The position numbers and the translations under genes were made by a program. The notes under the pieces were generated by a model. The model had not been told where the DNA came from and searched no databases. It saw only the letters and a list, made by a program, of their open reading frames with translations. Shown one piece after another: positions 8,697 through 16,018 of a stretch of DNA of 64,000 nucleotides. Every line of letters starts with the position of its first letter. Position 1 is the first letter of the stretch. The stretch comes from Bacteroidia bacterium (GTDB lineage: Bacteria > Bacteroidota > Bacteroidia > AKYH767-A > OLB10). The DNA lies in NCBI GenBank assembly GCA_037045145.1, contig JBAOIA010000012.1, forward strand, positions 248,001-312,000, in the 5' to 3' direction.

Positions 8697-10223
8697 CTAC
8701 TCCCATTCAATTGTTGCAGGTGGCTTTGAACTGATGTCATAAACAACCCTGTTTATTCCTTTTACCTTATTGATAATTTCGTTGGAAACAATACTTAAAA
8801 ACTCGTATGGTAAATGAGCCCAGTCAGCAGTCATACCATCGGTACTGGTAACTGCTCTGATGCAGATAGCATTTTCATAAGTACGCTCATCGCCCATCAC
8901 GCCAACAGAATTAACCGGCAGAAAAATAGTCCCTGCCTGCCACACTTTTTGATAGAGATTGTGCTTTTGCAATAAGGAAATAAAAACATGATCGGCTTCC
9001 TGCAGCATCCTTACTTTCTCTGCACTAATTTCCCCCAATATTCTAATGCCTAATCCGGGACCGGGAAATGGATGACGGTTCAACAACTCTTCTTTTAATC
9101 CCATCTCCTTACCTACTTTTCTTACTTCATCTTTAAAAAGCGACCGTAATGGTTCCACAATTTGAAGATTCATTTTTTCCGGAAGCCCACCAACATTGTG
9201 ATGCGACTTAATGGTTGCAGAAGGGCCTTTTACAGAAACCGACTCAATTACATCAGGATAAATAGTGCCTTGTGCAAGCCACCGAACATCAGATATAAGA
9301 TGTGCTTCTTTATCAAAAACTTCAATAAATACCCTGCCAATGGTTTTTCTCTTCTGTTCAGGATCTGATATATTTTTTAATGCATCATAAAAAACAGAAG
9401 CTGCATCTACACATTTAATATTCAACCCCAATGGCTTGAAAACTTCCATCACATGTTGTGCTTCGTTTTTACGAAGCAGACCATTATCAATAAAAATACA
9501 ATAGAGGTTTTTTCCGATTGCTTTATGAAGAAGTAATGCAGCCACACTTGAATCAACACCGCCTGAAAGTCCAAGAATTACTTTATCGTTTTTTAACTTC
9601 ATTTGTAAATGAGCAACAGTTTCATCTACGAATGAGGATGGTGTCCAGTCACCCCTGCAGCCACAAATATTATAAACAAAGTTAGCCAACATTTTCTTGC
9701 CCTCTTTGCTATGATACACTTCCGGATGAAACTGAAAGCCATAAACAGCCAAATGCTTATGTCTGAAAGCAGCTACGGCAACATCGTCAGTTTGTGCTAT
9801 AACTTCAAAATCATTACCCGCATTACGAATGGTGTCGGCATGCGACATCCATACTTGACTGTTGTCATTTACATCATTAAAAATATCATCATCAAAATTA
9901 ATTTTAAGAATGGCACGTCCATATTCTCTGATTTTTGATGCCACCACCTCGCCTTGATTTTGATGGGCCAGCATTTGTGCTCCATAGCACAGACCTAACA
10001 CAGGTGTTTTACCGAAAAAACTTTTTGTATCAAAAAATGGTGCCTGTGTGTCGCGCACAGAGAAAGGGCTCCCTGAAAAAATAACTCCTTTAATGGTATC
10101 ACTTATTTCAGGCAGGTGGTTATAAGGATGTATCTCGCAATAAACATTTAGCTCACGAAGCCTTCTGGCAATAAGTTGTGTGTATTGTGAGCCAAAGTCA
10201 ATGATTAGTATAGTTTGGTGCAT
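8697..10223 (-). CDS. guaA: GMP synthase (glutamine-hydrolysing)
   Basis: 508 residues from ATG 10223; the in-frame TTG two codons upstream is less likely. Converts XMP, ATP and glutamine to GMP. Domains: class I glutamine amidotransferase with Cys79 (LGLCYGAQ) and His166/Glu168 (FQFHPEV); ATP-PPase with SGGVDSS (220-226); C-terminal dimerisation domain with HPFPGPGLGIRILGE and the ending KPPATIEWE typical of GuaA. All catalytic residues are present. It overlaps nothing and leads a two-gene operon with the LppC-like lipoprotein. A -7-like element lies so close to the ATG that its mRNA may have almost no leader. Confidence 0.98.
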   Translation of the reverse strand: MHQTILIIDFGSQYTQLIARRLRELNVYCEIHPYNHLPEISDTIKGVIFSGSPFSVRDTQAPFFDTKSFFGKTPVLGLCYGAQMLAHQNQGEVVASKIREYGRAILKINFDDDIFNDVNDNSQVWMSHADTIRNAGNDFEVIAQTDDVAVAAFRHKHLAVYGFQFHPEVYHSKEGKKMLANFVYNICGCRGDWTPSSFVDETVAHLQMKLKNDKVILGLSGGVDSSVAALLLHKAIGKNLYCIFIDNGLLRKNEAQHVMEVFKPLGLNIKCVDAASVFYDALKNISDPEQKRKTIGRVFIEVFDKEAHLISDVRWLAQGTIYPDVIESVSVKGPSATIKSHHNVGGLPEKMNLQIVEPLRSLFKDEVRKVGKEMGLKEELLNRHPFPGPGLGIRILGEISAEKVRMLQEADHVFISLLQKHNLYQKVWQAGTIFLPVNSVGVMGDERTYENAICIRAVTSTDGMTADWAHLPYEFLSIVSNEIINKVKGINRVVYDISSKPPATIEWE

Positions 10224-10226
10224 GGG

Positions 10227-10234
10227 CAAATGTA
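10227..10234 (-). promoter_or_regulatory. Possible -7 element of guaA, near-leaderless
   Basis: TACATTTG on the minus strand matches TAnnTTTG, but ends only 3 bases before ATG 10223. No TTTG at the expected -33 position. If used, the transcript would start at or next to the start codon. Confidence 0.3.
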
Positions 10235-10290
10235 AGGAGAAAAGCAGAAACCTAAGTCAATAGTTTTTTTTACCTGCATGTTTAGTTAAT

Positions 10291-10298
10291 TATCTTTG
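10291..10298 (+). promoter_or_regulatory. -7 element of the thrS operon promoter
   Basis: TATCTTTG matches TAnnTTTG; the -33 region (about 10267-10271) is a T-run without a clear TTTG. It lies 17 bases before ATG 10316, giving a short leader for the thrS-infC-rpmI-rplT operon. Confidence 0.45.
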
Positions 10299-10315
10299 CC
10301 GAAATTTTTTTAAGA

Positions 10316-12253
10316 ATGAAAATTACTTTTCCGGATAAAAACGTCAGAGAATATCCTGACGGAACCACTGCAATGGAAATAGCTAAGAGCATTAGCGAAG
10401 GGCTTGCACGCAACGTACTTGCAGCAAAAATTAATGGTCAGGTATCAGACCTTTCCAGACCTATAAACAGTGATGCAGCATTGGAATTACTGACATGGGA
10501 TAGTCAGGATGGTAAAAATACTATGTGGCATTCATCGGCACATCTGATGGCCGAAGCTTTGGAGTTTTATTTTCCGGGAATCAAATTCTGGGTTGGACCT
10601 CCTGTAGAAAATGGTTTTTACTACGATGTGGACTTAGGTGGCAAACAAATTTCAAGTGATGACTTCAAGAAAATTGAAGATAAAATGATTGAGCTTGCCA
10701 GAAAAAATAATGTCTTTATCAGAAAAGAGGTTCCCAAACAAGAAGCCATTGCATATTTCACAGATAAAAATGACGAATACAAATTAGACCTCTTACAAAA
10801 CCTCGAAGACGGAAACATTACGTTCTACACTCAGGGAGGTTTTACTGACTTATGTCGCGGGCCGCATATTCCACATACCGGTTATATTAAAGCCGTTAAG
10901 TTGATGAACCTTGCCGGTGCCTACTGGAAAGGCGATGAAAAGAACAAACAGCTGACACGTATTTATGGCATTACTTTTCCAAAGCAGAAAGAGTTGGACG
11001 AATATTTAGCCATGCTGGAGGAAGCCAAAAAGCGCGACCACCGTAAGTTAGGCAAAGAGCTCGAAATATTTATGTTTGATGACGAGGTTGGCCCCGGTCT
11101 GCCGCTATGGCTGCCGAATGGAGGTGTTTTAATAGAGCAATTAGAAAATCTTGCAAAACGTACAGAAAATGAAGCCGGCTACAAGCGTGTCCGCACCCCT
11201 CATTTGGCTAAGGAAAGCATGTATCTGACTACAGGACACCTTCCATATTATGCAGAAAGCATGTTTCCGCCAATGGAAATGGATGGAGAAAAGTACTACC
11301 TGAAACCCATGAACTGTCCACATCACCACAAAATTTTCGGGAATCTTAATGCCAGCTATCGCGATTTACCCATTAGACTGGCTGAATATGGAACTTGCTA
11401 CCGCTACGAACAATCGGGTGAGCTATTTGGACTGATGCGTGTACGCTGCCTTCAGATGAATGATGCTCACATTTATTGTACAGAAGAACAGTTTGCATCT
11501 GAGTTTAAGGCAGTTAACGACATGTACTTAAAGTATTTTAAAATCTTCGGAATCGAAAAATACATCATGCGTTTTTCTACCCACTCACCTGAAAAATTAG
11601 GAAAAAAATATGTAAACGAGCCTGAACTTTGGCTCAAAACCGAAGATATGGTAAGACGTGTATTAATTGAATCAAACATACCCTACGTTGAAGTACCTGA
11701 CGAAAGTGCTTTTTATGGCCCTAAGATAGATGTACAGGTGTGGAGTGCCATTGGTCGTGAGTTTACATTAGCCACCAATCAGGTTGACTTTGCTGTACCT
11801 GCACGCTTTGGACTCACCTACCGCGATACCGACAATACCATGAAAACACCGCTTTGCATACACCGTGCGCCCTTAGGTACGCACGAGCGCTTTATCGGAT
11901 TTTTGATTGAGCATTATGCAGGTAATTTCCCTTTGTGGCTTGCACCTATGCAAGTAGCCATACTGCCCATCAGTGAAAAGTTTAATGATTTTGCAAAATC
12001 TGTTTCACAGTTACTAAATAATTACGATATTCGCGCCCTCGTTGACGAAAGGGGGGAAAAAATTGGCAGAAAAATCAGGGATGCAGAGGTAAAAAAAGTG
12101 CCTTTTATGCTGATTGTGGGAGAGAAAGAAATGAATGAGCAGCAGGTTTCGGTACGTAAACACGGAGAAGGAGATAAAGGTAGCATGACACCTGAAGCAT
12201 TTTGCCAATTAGTGAAAAAGGAAATTGAAAATCAATTATTAATAAACCAGTAA
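10316..12253 (+). CDS. thrS: Threonine-tRNA ligase
   Basis: 645 residues (E. coli 642). Order: TGS domain (1-62, MKITFPDKNVREYPDGTTAM), editing domain with HxxxH H72/H76 (WHSSAHLMAEA), and class II catalytic core with motif 2 region YRYEQSGELFGLMRVR. Zinc ligands include Cys about 334 (PMNCPHHH). The C-terminal anticodon-binding domain carries LPISEKFNDFA and VDERGEKIGRKIRDAE. Editing and catalytic residues are intact. First gene of a thrS-infC-rpmI-rplT operon; the infC frame follows directly in the same reading frame after the TAA, with the presumed infC start 12 bases later. Confidence 0.98.
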   Translation: MKITFPDKNVREYPDGTTAMEIAKSISEGLARNVLAAKINGQVSDLSRPINSDAALELLTWDSQDGKNTMWHSSAHLMAEALEFYFPGIKFWVGPPVENGFYYDVDLGGKQISSDDFKKIEDKMIELARKNNVFIRKEVPKQEAIAYFTDKNDEYKLDLLQNLEDGNITFYTQGGFTDLCRGPHIPHTGYIKAVKLMNLAGAYWKGDEKNKQLTRIYGITFPKQKELDEYLAMLEEAKKRDHRKLGKELEIFMFDDEVGPGLPLWLPNGGVLIEQLENLAKRTENEAGYKRVRTPHLAKESMYLTTGHLPYYAESMFPPMEMDGEKYYLKPMNCPHHHKIFGNLNASYRDLPIRLAEYGTCYRYEQSGELFGLMRVRCLQMNDAHIYCTEEQFASEFKAVNDMYLKYFKIFGIEKYIMRFSTHSPEKLGKKYVNEPELWLKTEDMVRRVLIESNIPYVEVPDESAFYGPKIDVQVWSAIGREFTLATNQVDFAVPARFGLTYRDTDNTMKTPLCIHRAPLGTHERFIGFLIEHYAGNFPLWLAPMQVAILPISEKFNDFAKSVSQLLNNYDIRALVDERGEKIGRKIRDAEVKKVPFMLIVGEKEMNEQQVSVRKHGEGDKGSMTPEAFCQLVKKEIENQLLINQ

Positions 12254-12255
12254 AA

Positions 12256-12268
12256 AGGAGGCTATATA
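12256..12268 (+). promoter_or_regulatory. AGGAGG ribosome-binding site before the AUA start of infC
   Basis: AGGAGG at 12256-12261, 4-base spacer, ATA at 12266-12268. The start codon lies within the palindrome GCTATATAGC (12261-12270). This is the clearest Shine-Dalgarno sequence I noticed in the window and it decides the infC start. Confidence 0.6.
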
Positions 12269-12856
12269 GCAACATTTAACAAACCAGGTTCACCCAAGCC
12301 GCCAGGCGGTCGTTTTCAAGACAGACGATTGCCCCGGCCTAAAGTAGAGGAGCACCGTATTAACGGACGAATTCACGCACCACAAGTAAGATTAGTTGGT
12401 GATAATGTAGAACCCCAAATATATGACACCCAGACTGCGTTGAACATGGCACAGGATATGGGGCTTGATTTGGTAGAAATATCAAATACCAGCACACCAC
12501 CGGTTTGTAAAATAGTTGACTATCAAAAATTTCTTTACGAAAGAAAGAAAAAAGACAAAGAGCAAAAAGCAAAAGCAGCGAAGTCTGTCGTAAAGGAAAT
12601 ACGCTTCGGGCCCAATACCGATGAACATGACTTTAATTTCAAATTAAAACATGCCATCAAATTCCTTGAAGAGGGAGCAAAAGTTAAAGCTTATGTTCAC
12701 TTTAAAGGACGAAGCATAGCTTATAAAGAAAAAGGAGAAATTATCCTCCTGAAGTTTGCGCAGGAGTTGGAGCAATATGCAAAGGTTGAAATGCTTCCGA
12801 AATTAGAAGGCAACCGCATGTTTCTGCACCTGGCACCACTTGCAAAGAAGAAGTAA
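12266..12856 (+). CDS. infC: Translation initiation factor IF-3, probable AUA start
   Basis: IF-3 prevents premature subunit joining and checks start codons. The N-domain (EEHRINGRIHAPQVRLVGDN, then TALNMAQDMGLDLVEIS), linker (KKKDKEQKAKAAK) and C-domain (RFGPNTDEHDFNFKLKHAIK) are all present. The first ordinary start would be TTG at 12329, which leaves no ribosome-binding sequence and trims the basic N-terminal tail. Upstream in the same frame, ATA at 12266 follows AGGAGG (12256-12261), a strong Shine-Dalgarno in a genome that hardly uses them, and gives (M)ATFNKPGSPKPPGGRFQDRR. Non-AUG starts are known for infC (AUU in E. coli, autoregulated by IF-3), so the ATA start is preferred; 197 codons with stop. 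Product certain, start inferred. Confidence 0.88.
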   Translation: MATFNKPGSPKPPGGRFQDRRLPRPKVEEHRINGRIHAPQVRLVGDNVEPQIYDTQTALNMAQDMGLDLVEISNTSTPPVCKIVDYQKFLYERKKKDKEQKAKAAKSVVKEIRFGPNTDEHDFNFKLKHAIKFLEEGAKVKAYVHFKGRSIAYKEKGEIILLKFAQELEQYAKVEMLPKLEGNRMFLHLAPLAKKK

Positions 12857-12890
12857 ATAAAATAATAAACAAATAAAAATTAGAAGCATC

Positions 12891-13088
12891 ATGCCGAAAA
12901 TGAAAAGAAACTCCAGTGCAAAGAAAAGATTCAGTGTTACTGGAACGGGTAAAATAAAAAGAAAACATGCTTTCAAAAGCCATATCCTTACCAAGAAGTC
13001 AACTAAGCGCAAGCGTGCATTAACCAATGCAGCCATCGTTCATAAGTCTGACGAGTTTAACGTAAAAAGAATGCTTTCAATAGCATAA
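12891..13088 (+). CDS. rpmI: 50S ribosomal protein L35
   Basis: 65 residues, MPKMKRNSSAKKRFSVTGTG, then KIKRKHAFKSHILTKKSTKR: the full L35 sequence. Located 34 bases after infC and 83 before rplT in the conserved infC-rpmI-rplT order, so it should be cotranscribed and subject to the operon's control by L20 if this follows known bacterial examples. Confidence 0.97.
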   Translation: MPKMKRNSSAKKRFSVTGTGKIKRKHAFKSHILTKKSTKRKRALTNAAIVHKSDEFNVKRMLSIA

Positions 13089-13120
13089 AAAATATTATTC
13101 AATTAAGTTTAACCAGGTAA

Positions 13121-13153
13121 TTAGCATCAAGATTCCGCAAGGCGGAGCGCTAA
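13121..13153 (+). promoter_or_regulatory. Two-step stem-loop in the rplT leader
   Basis: Outer arms TTAGC (13121-13125) and GCTAA (13149-13153) enclose an internal loop and an inner stem TCCGC-AAG-GCGGA (13134-13146). It ends 18 bases before ATG 13172 of rplT. The position suits a translational control site for L20, but no known L20 leader motif can be confirmed by eye. Confidence 0.4.
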
Positions 13154-13171
13154 CACCAAAAATTAAAACAC

Positions 13172-13516
13172 ATGCCACGTTCGGTAAATTCAGTAGCATC
13201 AAGAGCAAGACGTAAAAAACTGCTCAACCGCGCCAAAGGAAATTGGGGCGCAAGAGGTAACGTATTAACCGTTGCCAAACACACCGTAGAAAAAGGTTTG
13301 CAATATGCCTACCGCGACCGTAAAACAAAGAAACGCAACTTTCGCGGCTTATGGATTCAGCGTATTAATGCTGAGGTAAGAAACTATGATATGTCTTACA
13401 GCGAGTTTATGGGTAAACTGCATAAAGCAGGAAACCAACTTAACCGCAAAGTTCTTGCCGACCTTGCACTTAACAATCCGGACGCTTTTAAAGCAATTGT
13501 TGAGTCGGTAAAGTAA
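13172..13516 (+). CDS. rplT: 50S ribosomal protein L20
   Basis: 114 residues: MPRSVNSVASRARRKKLLNR, ANGNW-type region AKGNWGARGNVL, RKTKKRNFRGLWIQRINAE and a C-terminal LADLALNNPDAFKAIVE. Full length. L20 organises 23S rRNA early in assembly and in several bacteria represses its own operon. Last gene of the operon; a clear intrinsic terminator follows. Confidence 0.98.
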   Translation: MPRSVNSVASRARRKKLLNRAKGNWGARGNVLTVAKHTVEKGLQYAYRDRKTKKRNFRGLWIQRINAEVRNYDMSYSEFMGKLHKAGNQLNRKVLADLALNNPDAFKAIVESVK

Positions 13517-13539
13517 ACCTACTTTAAAATAATTAAAAG

Positions 13540-13578
13540 AGGCTGTTTCAAAACAATAAATTGAGGCAGCCTTTTTTT
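13540..13578 (+). terminator. Intrinsic terminator after rplT
   Basis: AGGCTG (13540-13545) pairs with CAGCCT (13567-13572), extended by TCAA/TTGA inside, followed by a run of seven T (13572-13578). Confidence 0.8.
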
Positions 13579-13680
13579 ATACGCTGCTTTATAGAGGCAG
13601 ATGATTAAAAAGAAATCGAGTTTTATTTTTATTTCTGAGGGACGTTATGGTGTATTAGGAGATGTTTTTAATGATTATGA

Positions 13681-13742
13681 CATCCTTCCCCGTACCTGCG
13701 AAGCTGTGCTTCGTGGGGTTTGTGCAGGGAAGCTGCGCTTCC
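13681..13742. repeat. REP palindromes, left side of RAYT 1
   Basis: Contains hairpins CGAAGC-TGT-GCTTCG (13699-13713) and GGAAGC-TGC-GCTTCC (13728-13742). The first unit is repeated in inverted form at 14358-14393. Confidence 0.75.
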
Positions 13743-13754
13743 GATAAAAAACAC

Positions 13755-14285
13755 TTACATACTTAACACCTTAATCGGGCTGTTTTCGTTTGCGATGCTT
13801 AACCTCCATAAATGCGGTTCATCAACAAAACCTGCTTCAACAGGATTACGATGTATGTAATCAACCTTTTGGTCTATGATGCGGTTAGAGTATAATTCAA
13901 ATGCGTGATTATCGTGTTGCCAAAACTGTTTTTCCTGTTTATGTGATGATAGTCTGCCATAAAACTTAAATTCTTTCATCAACCATTCGCGCCTGCTTTC
14001 CAGCATATTTTCTTCTATAGACTGCATTATCGTTTTAGCGGTAAAAGATTTCATATCACGCATTAAATCATTTAAAGTTCCTTCTTCTCTTGATGCAATT
14101 ATGTGAACATGGCTTGGCATGATGCAGTAGCAATATAGTTGCAGCCCTTTGTTTTTTTGGCAGTAAATAATACTGTCTGTAACTATATCCTGATACAATC
14201 GCCTTGTGAAAATATCAACCCAGCCAATGGTTGTAATTGTTACAAAATATAAACCGCCCGGAAAAGTTTTATAAACTTCAGACAT
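13755..14285 (-). CDS. REP-associated tyrosine transposase (RAYT 1)
   Basis: 176 residues from ATG 14285 (MSEVYKTFPGGLYFVTITTI); the in-frame ATG seven codons upstream is possible. Y1 transposase fold: HUH motif H59-V-H61 in MPSHVHII and the nucleophile region VDYIHRNPVEAGF with Tyr143. An Arg/Trp stretch (ESRREW) and a WQHDNH motif are also typical of RAYTs. All catalytic residues are present, so it may be active. RAYTs nick single-stranded REP hairpins and are thought to spread REP sequences. It is flanked by such hairpins here and differs clearly in sequence from the second RAYT at 26,811. Confidence 0.9.
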   Translation of the reverse strand: MSEVYKTFPGGLYFVTITTIGWVDIFTRRLYQDIVTDSIIYCQKNKGLQLYCYCIMPSHVHIIASREEGTLNDLMRDMKSFTAKTIMQSIEENMLESRREWLMKEFKFYGRLSSHKQEKQFWQHDNHAFELYSNRIIDQKVDYIHRNPVEAGFVDEPHLWRLSIANENSPIKVLSM

Positions 14286-14357
14286 TTGTTGTTTGCATAT
14301 ATGCAAAAATGATAATTTTTAGATCAGTATATGATTGAAGTAAAACTTCCAAACACA

Positions 14358-14393
14358 AAACCCACGAAGCACAGCTTCGCGGGTACGGGGATG
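14358..14393. repeat. REP palindrome, right side of RAYT 1 (inverted copy)
   Basis: Reverse complement of the 13687-13721 unit with few changes; hairpin CGAAGC-ACA-GCTTCG at 14365-14379. Its last bases (ATG at 14391) run straight into the hairpin arm of the truncated propeller gene. Confidence 0.75.
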
Positions 14394-14421
14394 CTGCGCT
14401 TATGAATTTGAGTAATTTCAT
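14391..14421 (-). pseudogene. 5' stub of a sixth propeller paralogue
   Basis: On the minus strand from ATG 14421 the sequence reads MKLLKFISAA, matching MKSLRYISAA of the paralogues at 17477 and 19034. It sits 13 bases after the stop of the preceding paralogue (14435), exactly the spacing and with nearly the same spacer as at 17477/17490 and 19034/19047. It breaks off inside the signal-peptide hairpin (right arm ATGCTGCGCTTAT on the plus strand, 14391-14403, is present; the other arm is missing) where REP sequence takes over. Confidence 0.75.
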
Positions 14422-14434
14422 TTTACAACAAAAG

Positions 14435-16018
14435 TTATTCAACTATAAATTTCTTTACCAATCTTTCTTTTTCTGTTTGCAACGAAACAATGTACATGCC
14501 TTTTGCAAGTGCGCTGCAATTAATATCCTGTGTAAAATAACCTCCTGCGCTACCCCCAACCCCTGAAGGGGAGAGCCTACGCGCAGTGTTATAAATTAGA
14601 TTGCCTGTAACATCGTATATGGTTAGCGTTATACTTTTTCCTTTTAAATGCTGCGCATTTACAAACAGCTTTTGCCATGAAGCTATGTAGGTAACAAACA
14701 ACTCCGCTCCCTTTGCTGATGTTGCAAGAGGTGCTATACCTGTTAGTGTATCACACGCACTACCTGCTATTGCTCCAAGTTCATAATTCGGATTATTAGG
14801 CAAGCCCAAGTATGTTCTCTTACCGCCAAGATAAAAACTGTAAGGCTGAAAATCACATGCCGAACCTAAACTATCAGGCTGGTTTATTACTGACAAGTTC
14901 ATATTGTACATATTATAGACAGTATCAGGGTATGGGTAAGGAAACATAATTCCATTGTTGTACCAACATGCCAAATAAATTTTGCCATCGGATGCAAGTT
15001 TTAAACCACCCCCAGCATAATTTGGAAAAGTCAACGCCCACAACGTATCCTTAGTAAGCGAAATATTCGCTGCGTTTAAATCATATTGAAATAAGTAAGT
15101 AGTATTTGGAGATGCGGTTACATACAACTTACTTTCATCGGGTGAAAATTCACAACTCCATGTAAAAGGATAGGGTGGCATACCCGCATCAGGCTCTATA
15201 GTAACGGGATTATTTAACAATCCTGTGCAACGGTCAAAATCATAAAGTTCTATTAAACCCAACCAATTGGTAAATACCAATTTTTCGCCATCAGGCGAAA
15301 AATTGGTATGCGCTCCTCCTGTTCTGTTTTGCGAACCAACGGACTGAACGGATAAATTCTGAATTCCGTTAGGAGTTATTAAATAGCTGTACCAATCGTT
15401 ATTTGAACTAAATGTGAGTGCATCTGATTTTCTGAATAATAACCACCAATCTCTTCCGTTGCCATGCTTAACAGCATTTAAGCAATCCACTTGTTCAAAG
15501 CTTTGCAGTTGAACATTTTTAACTGTTACAGCACCCAAGCCGTTATTCAATCGCATATCTATTACGCTATAAACAATACCAAATGTATCGGTAATACTTA
15601 TTGAGAAAAGGTAATATGTGCTGTCATTTGCAGGATTTGGAATTATAACCAATTCCTGATACCACAACCTGCCTACAATAGAATCCCCATTAAGCATTAT
15701 ATCATGATTTCTATCAAAAACAAAAGTTGCCATCTCTGTATTAGAAGCATATGCACGCATAGTAGCCGCATAAAACAACAGTTGTCCATTACTATCCGCA
15801 ATGCTTACACAACTGCCTCTTCCGTCAACAGAAGAAGAAAAAGTTACAGGTATTCCGCTTGAAAAATCAATACCAGCACTATCACCAAAACACCATACCG
15901 AGTTCCTATTTTGTGAAACGCAAAAAAAATGGCAGCAACAAAGTGTTGCTGCCATTATTAAACATTTTAAACTATTTAATAACCACAAACCGTTTTTTAA
16001 AATATTCGCCTGCTTCAT
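14435..16018 (-). CDS. Secreted beta-propeller T9SS protein, paralogue 5
   Basis: 527 residues if started at ATG 16018, which overlaps the end of paralogue 4 by 47 bases; a second start, ATG 15955, lies in the signal-peptide hairpin. Signal region is Cys-rich (MAATLCCCHFF). The body starts NRNSVWCFGDSAGIDFSSG and continues with propeller-type repeats: GSCVSIADSNGQLLFYAATM, AVKHGNGRDWWLL, FSPDGEKLVFTNWLGLIELY, CEFSPDESKLYVT and KLASDGKIYLACW. This matches the N-terminal propeller of large gliding-type Bacteroidota proteins. C-terminal end type II (ITLTIYDVTGNLIY, then LAKGMYIVSLQTEKERLVKK) is a T9SS sorting domain. Ligand unknown. Perfect 16-bp inverted repeat mid-gene at 15274-15309. Confidence 0.85.
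   Translation of the reverse strand: MKQANILKNGLWLLNSLKCLIMAATLCCCHFFCVSQNRNSVWCFGDSAGIDFSSGIPVTFSSSVDGRGSCVSIADSNGQLLFYAATMRAYASNTEMATFVFDRNHDIMLNGDSIVGRLWYQELVIIPNPANDSTYYLFSISITDTFGIVYSVIDMRLNNGLGAVTVKNVQLQSFEQVDCLNAVKHGNGRDWWLLFRKSDALTFSSNNDWYSYLITPNGIQNLSVQSVGSQNRTGGAHTNFSPDGEKLVFTNWLGLIELYDFDRCTGLLNNPVTIEPDAGMPPYPFTWSCEFSPDESKLYVTASPNTTYLFQYDLNAANISLTKDTLWALTFPNYAGGGLKLASDGKIYLACWYNNGIMFPYPYPDTVYNMYNMNLSVINQPDSLGSACDFQPYSFYLGGKRTYLGLPNNPNYELGAIAGSACDTLTGIAPLATSAKGAELFVTYIASWQKLFVNAQHLKGKSITLTIYDVTGNLIYNTARRLSPSGVGGSAGGYFTQDINCSALAKGMYIVSLQTEKERLVKKFIVE
14560..14571. repeat. CCCCT-GA-AGGGG palindrome translated in frame
   Basis: Within the C-terminal end of paralogue 5, contributing the residues LSPSGVGGSAGG; the same element is at 17615-17626 and 19172-19183. 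Confidence 0.6.
15274..15309. repeat. Perfect 16-bp inverted repeat inside paralogue 5
   Basis: Arms ATACCAATTTTTCGCC / GGCGAAAAATTGGTAT, loop ATCA (plus strand). Codes for the TNFSPDGEKLVF segment. Same structure in paralogues 1 and 2. Confidence 0.9.
15928..15956 (-). repeat. Terminator-like hairpin in signal-peptide codons of paralogue 5
   Basis: On the coding strand, AATGGCAGCAACA, loop CTT, TGTTGCTGCCATT, running into eight T: a perfect 13-bp stem plus T-run. It includes the possible start ATG 15955. Confidence 0.85.

Larger units (their letters stand above)
13681..14393 (-). mobile_element. REP-flanked RAYT element 1
   Basis: A RAYT gene lies between two inverted copies of a REP-like palindrome (13681-13721 and 14358-14393). 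The copies agree over about 35 bases with few differences: each contains CGAAGC-TGT-GCTTCG and the flank CCCCGTACC. The left side adds a second palindrome GGAAGC-TGC-GCTTCC (13728-13742). The right end abuts the stub of a sixth propeller gene, so the element marks a truncation of the array. RAYTs are known to act on REP hairpins; whether this unit can move is inferred. Confidence 0.72.

Noticed and set aside
13601..13747. 48-codon plus-strand ORF between rplT and RAYT 1 (MIKKKSSFIFISEGRYGVLG)
   Set aside because: Its second half is translated REP sequence and it matches nothing I recognise; possible but unsupported.
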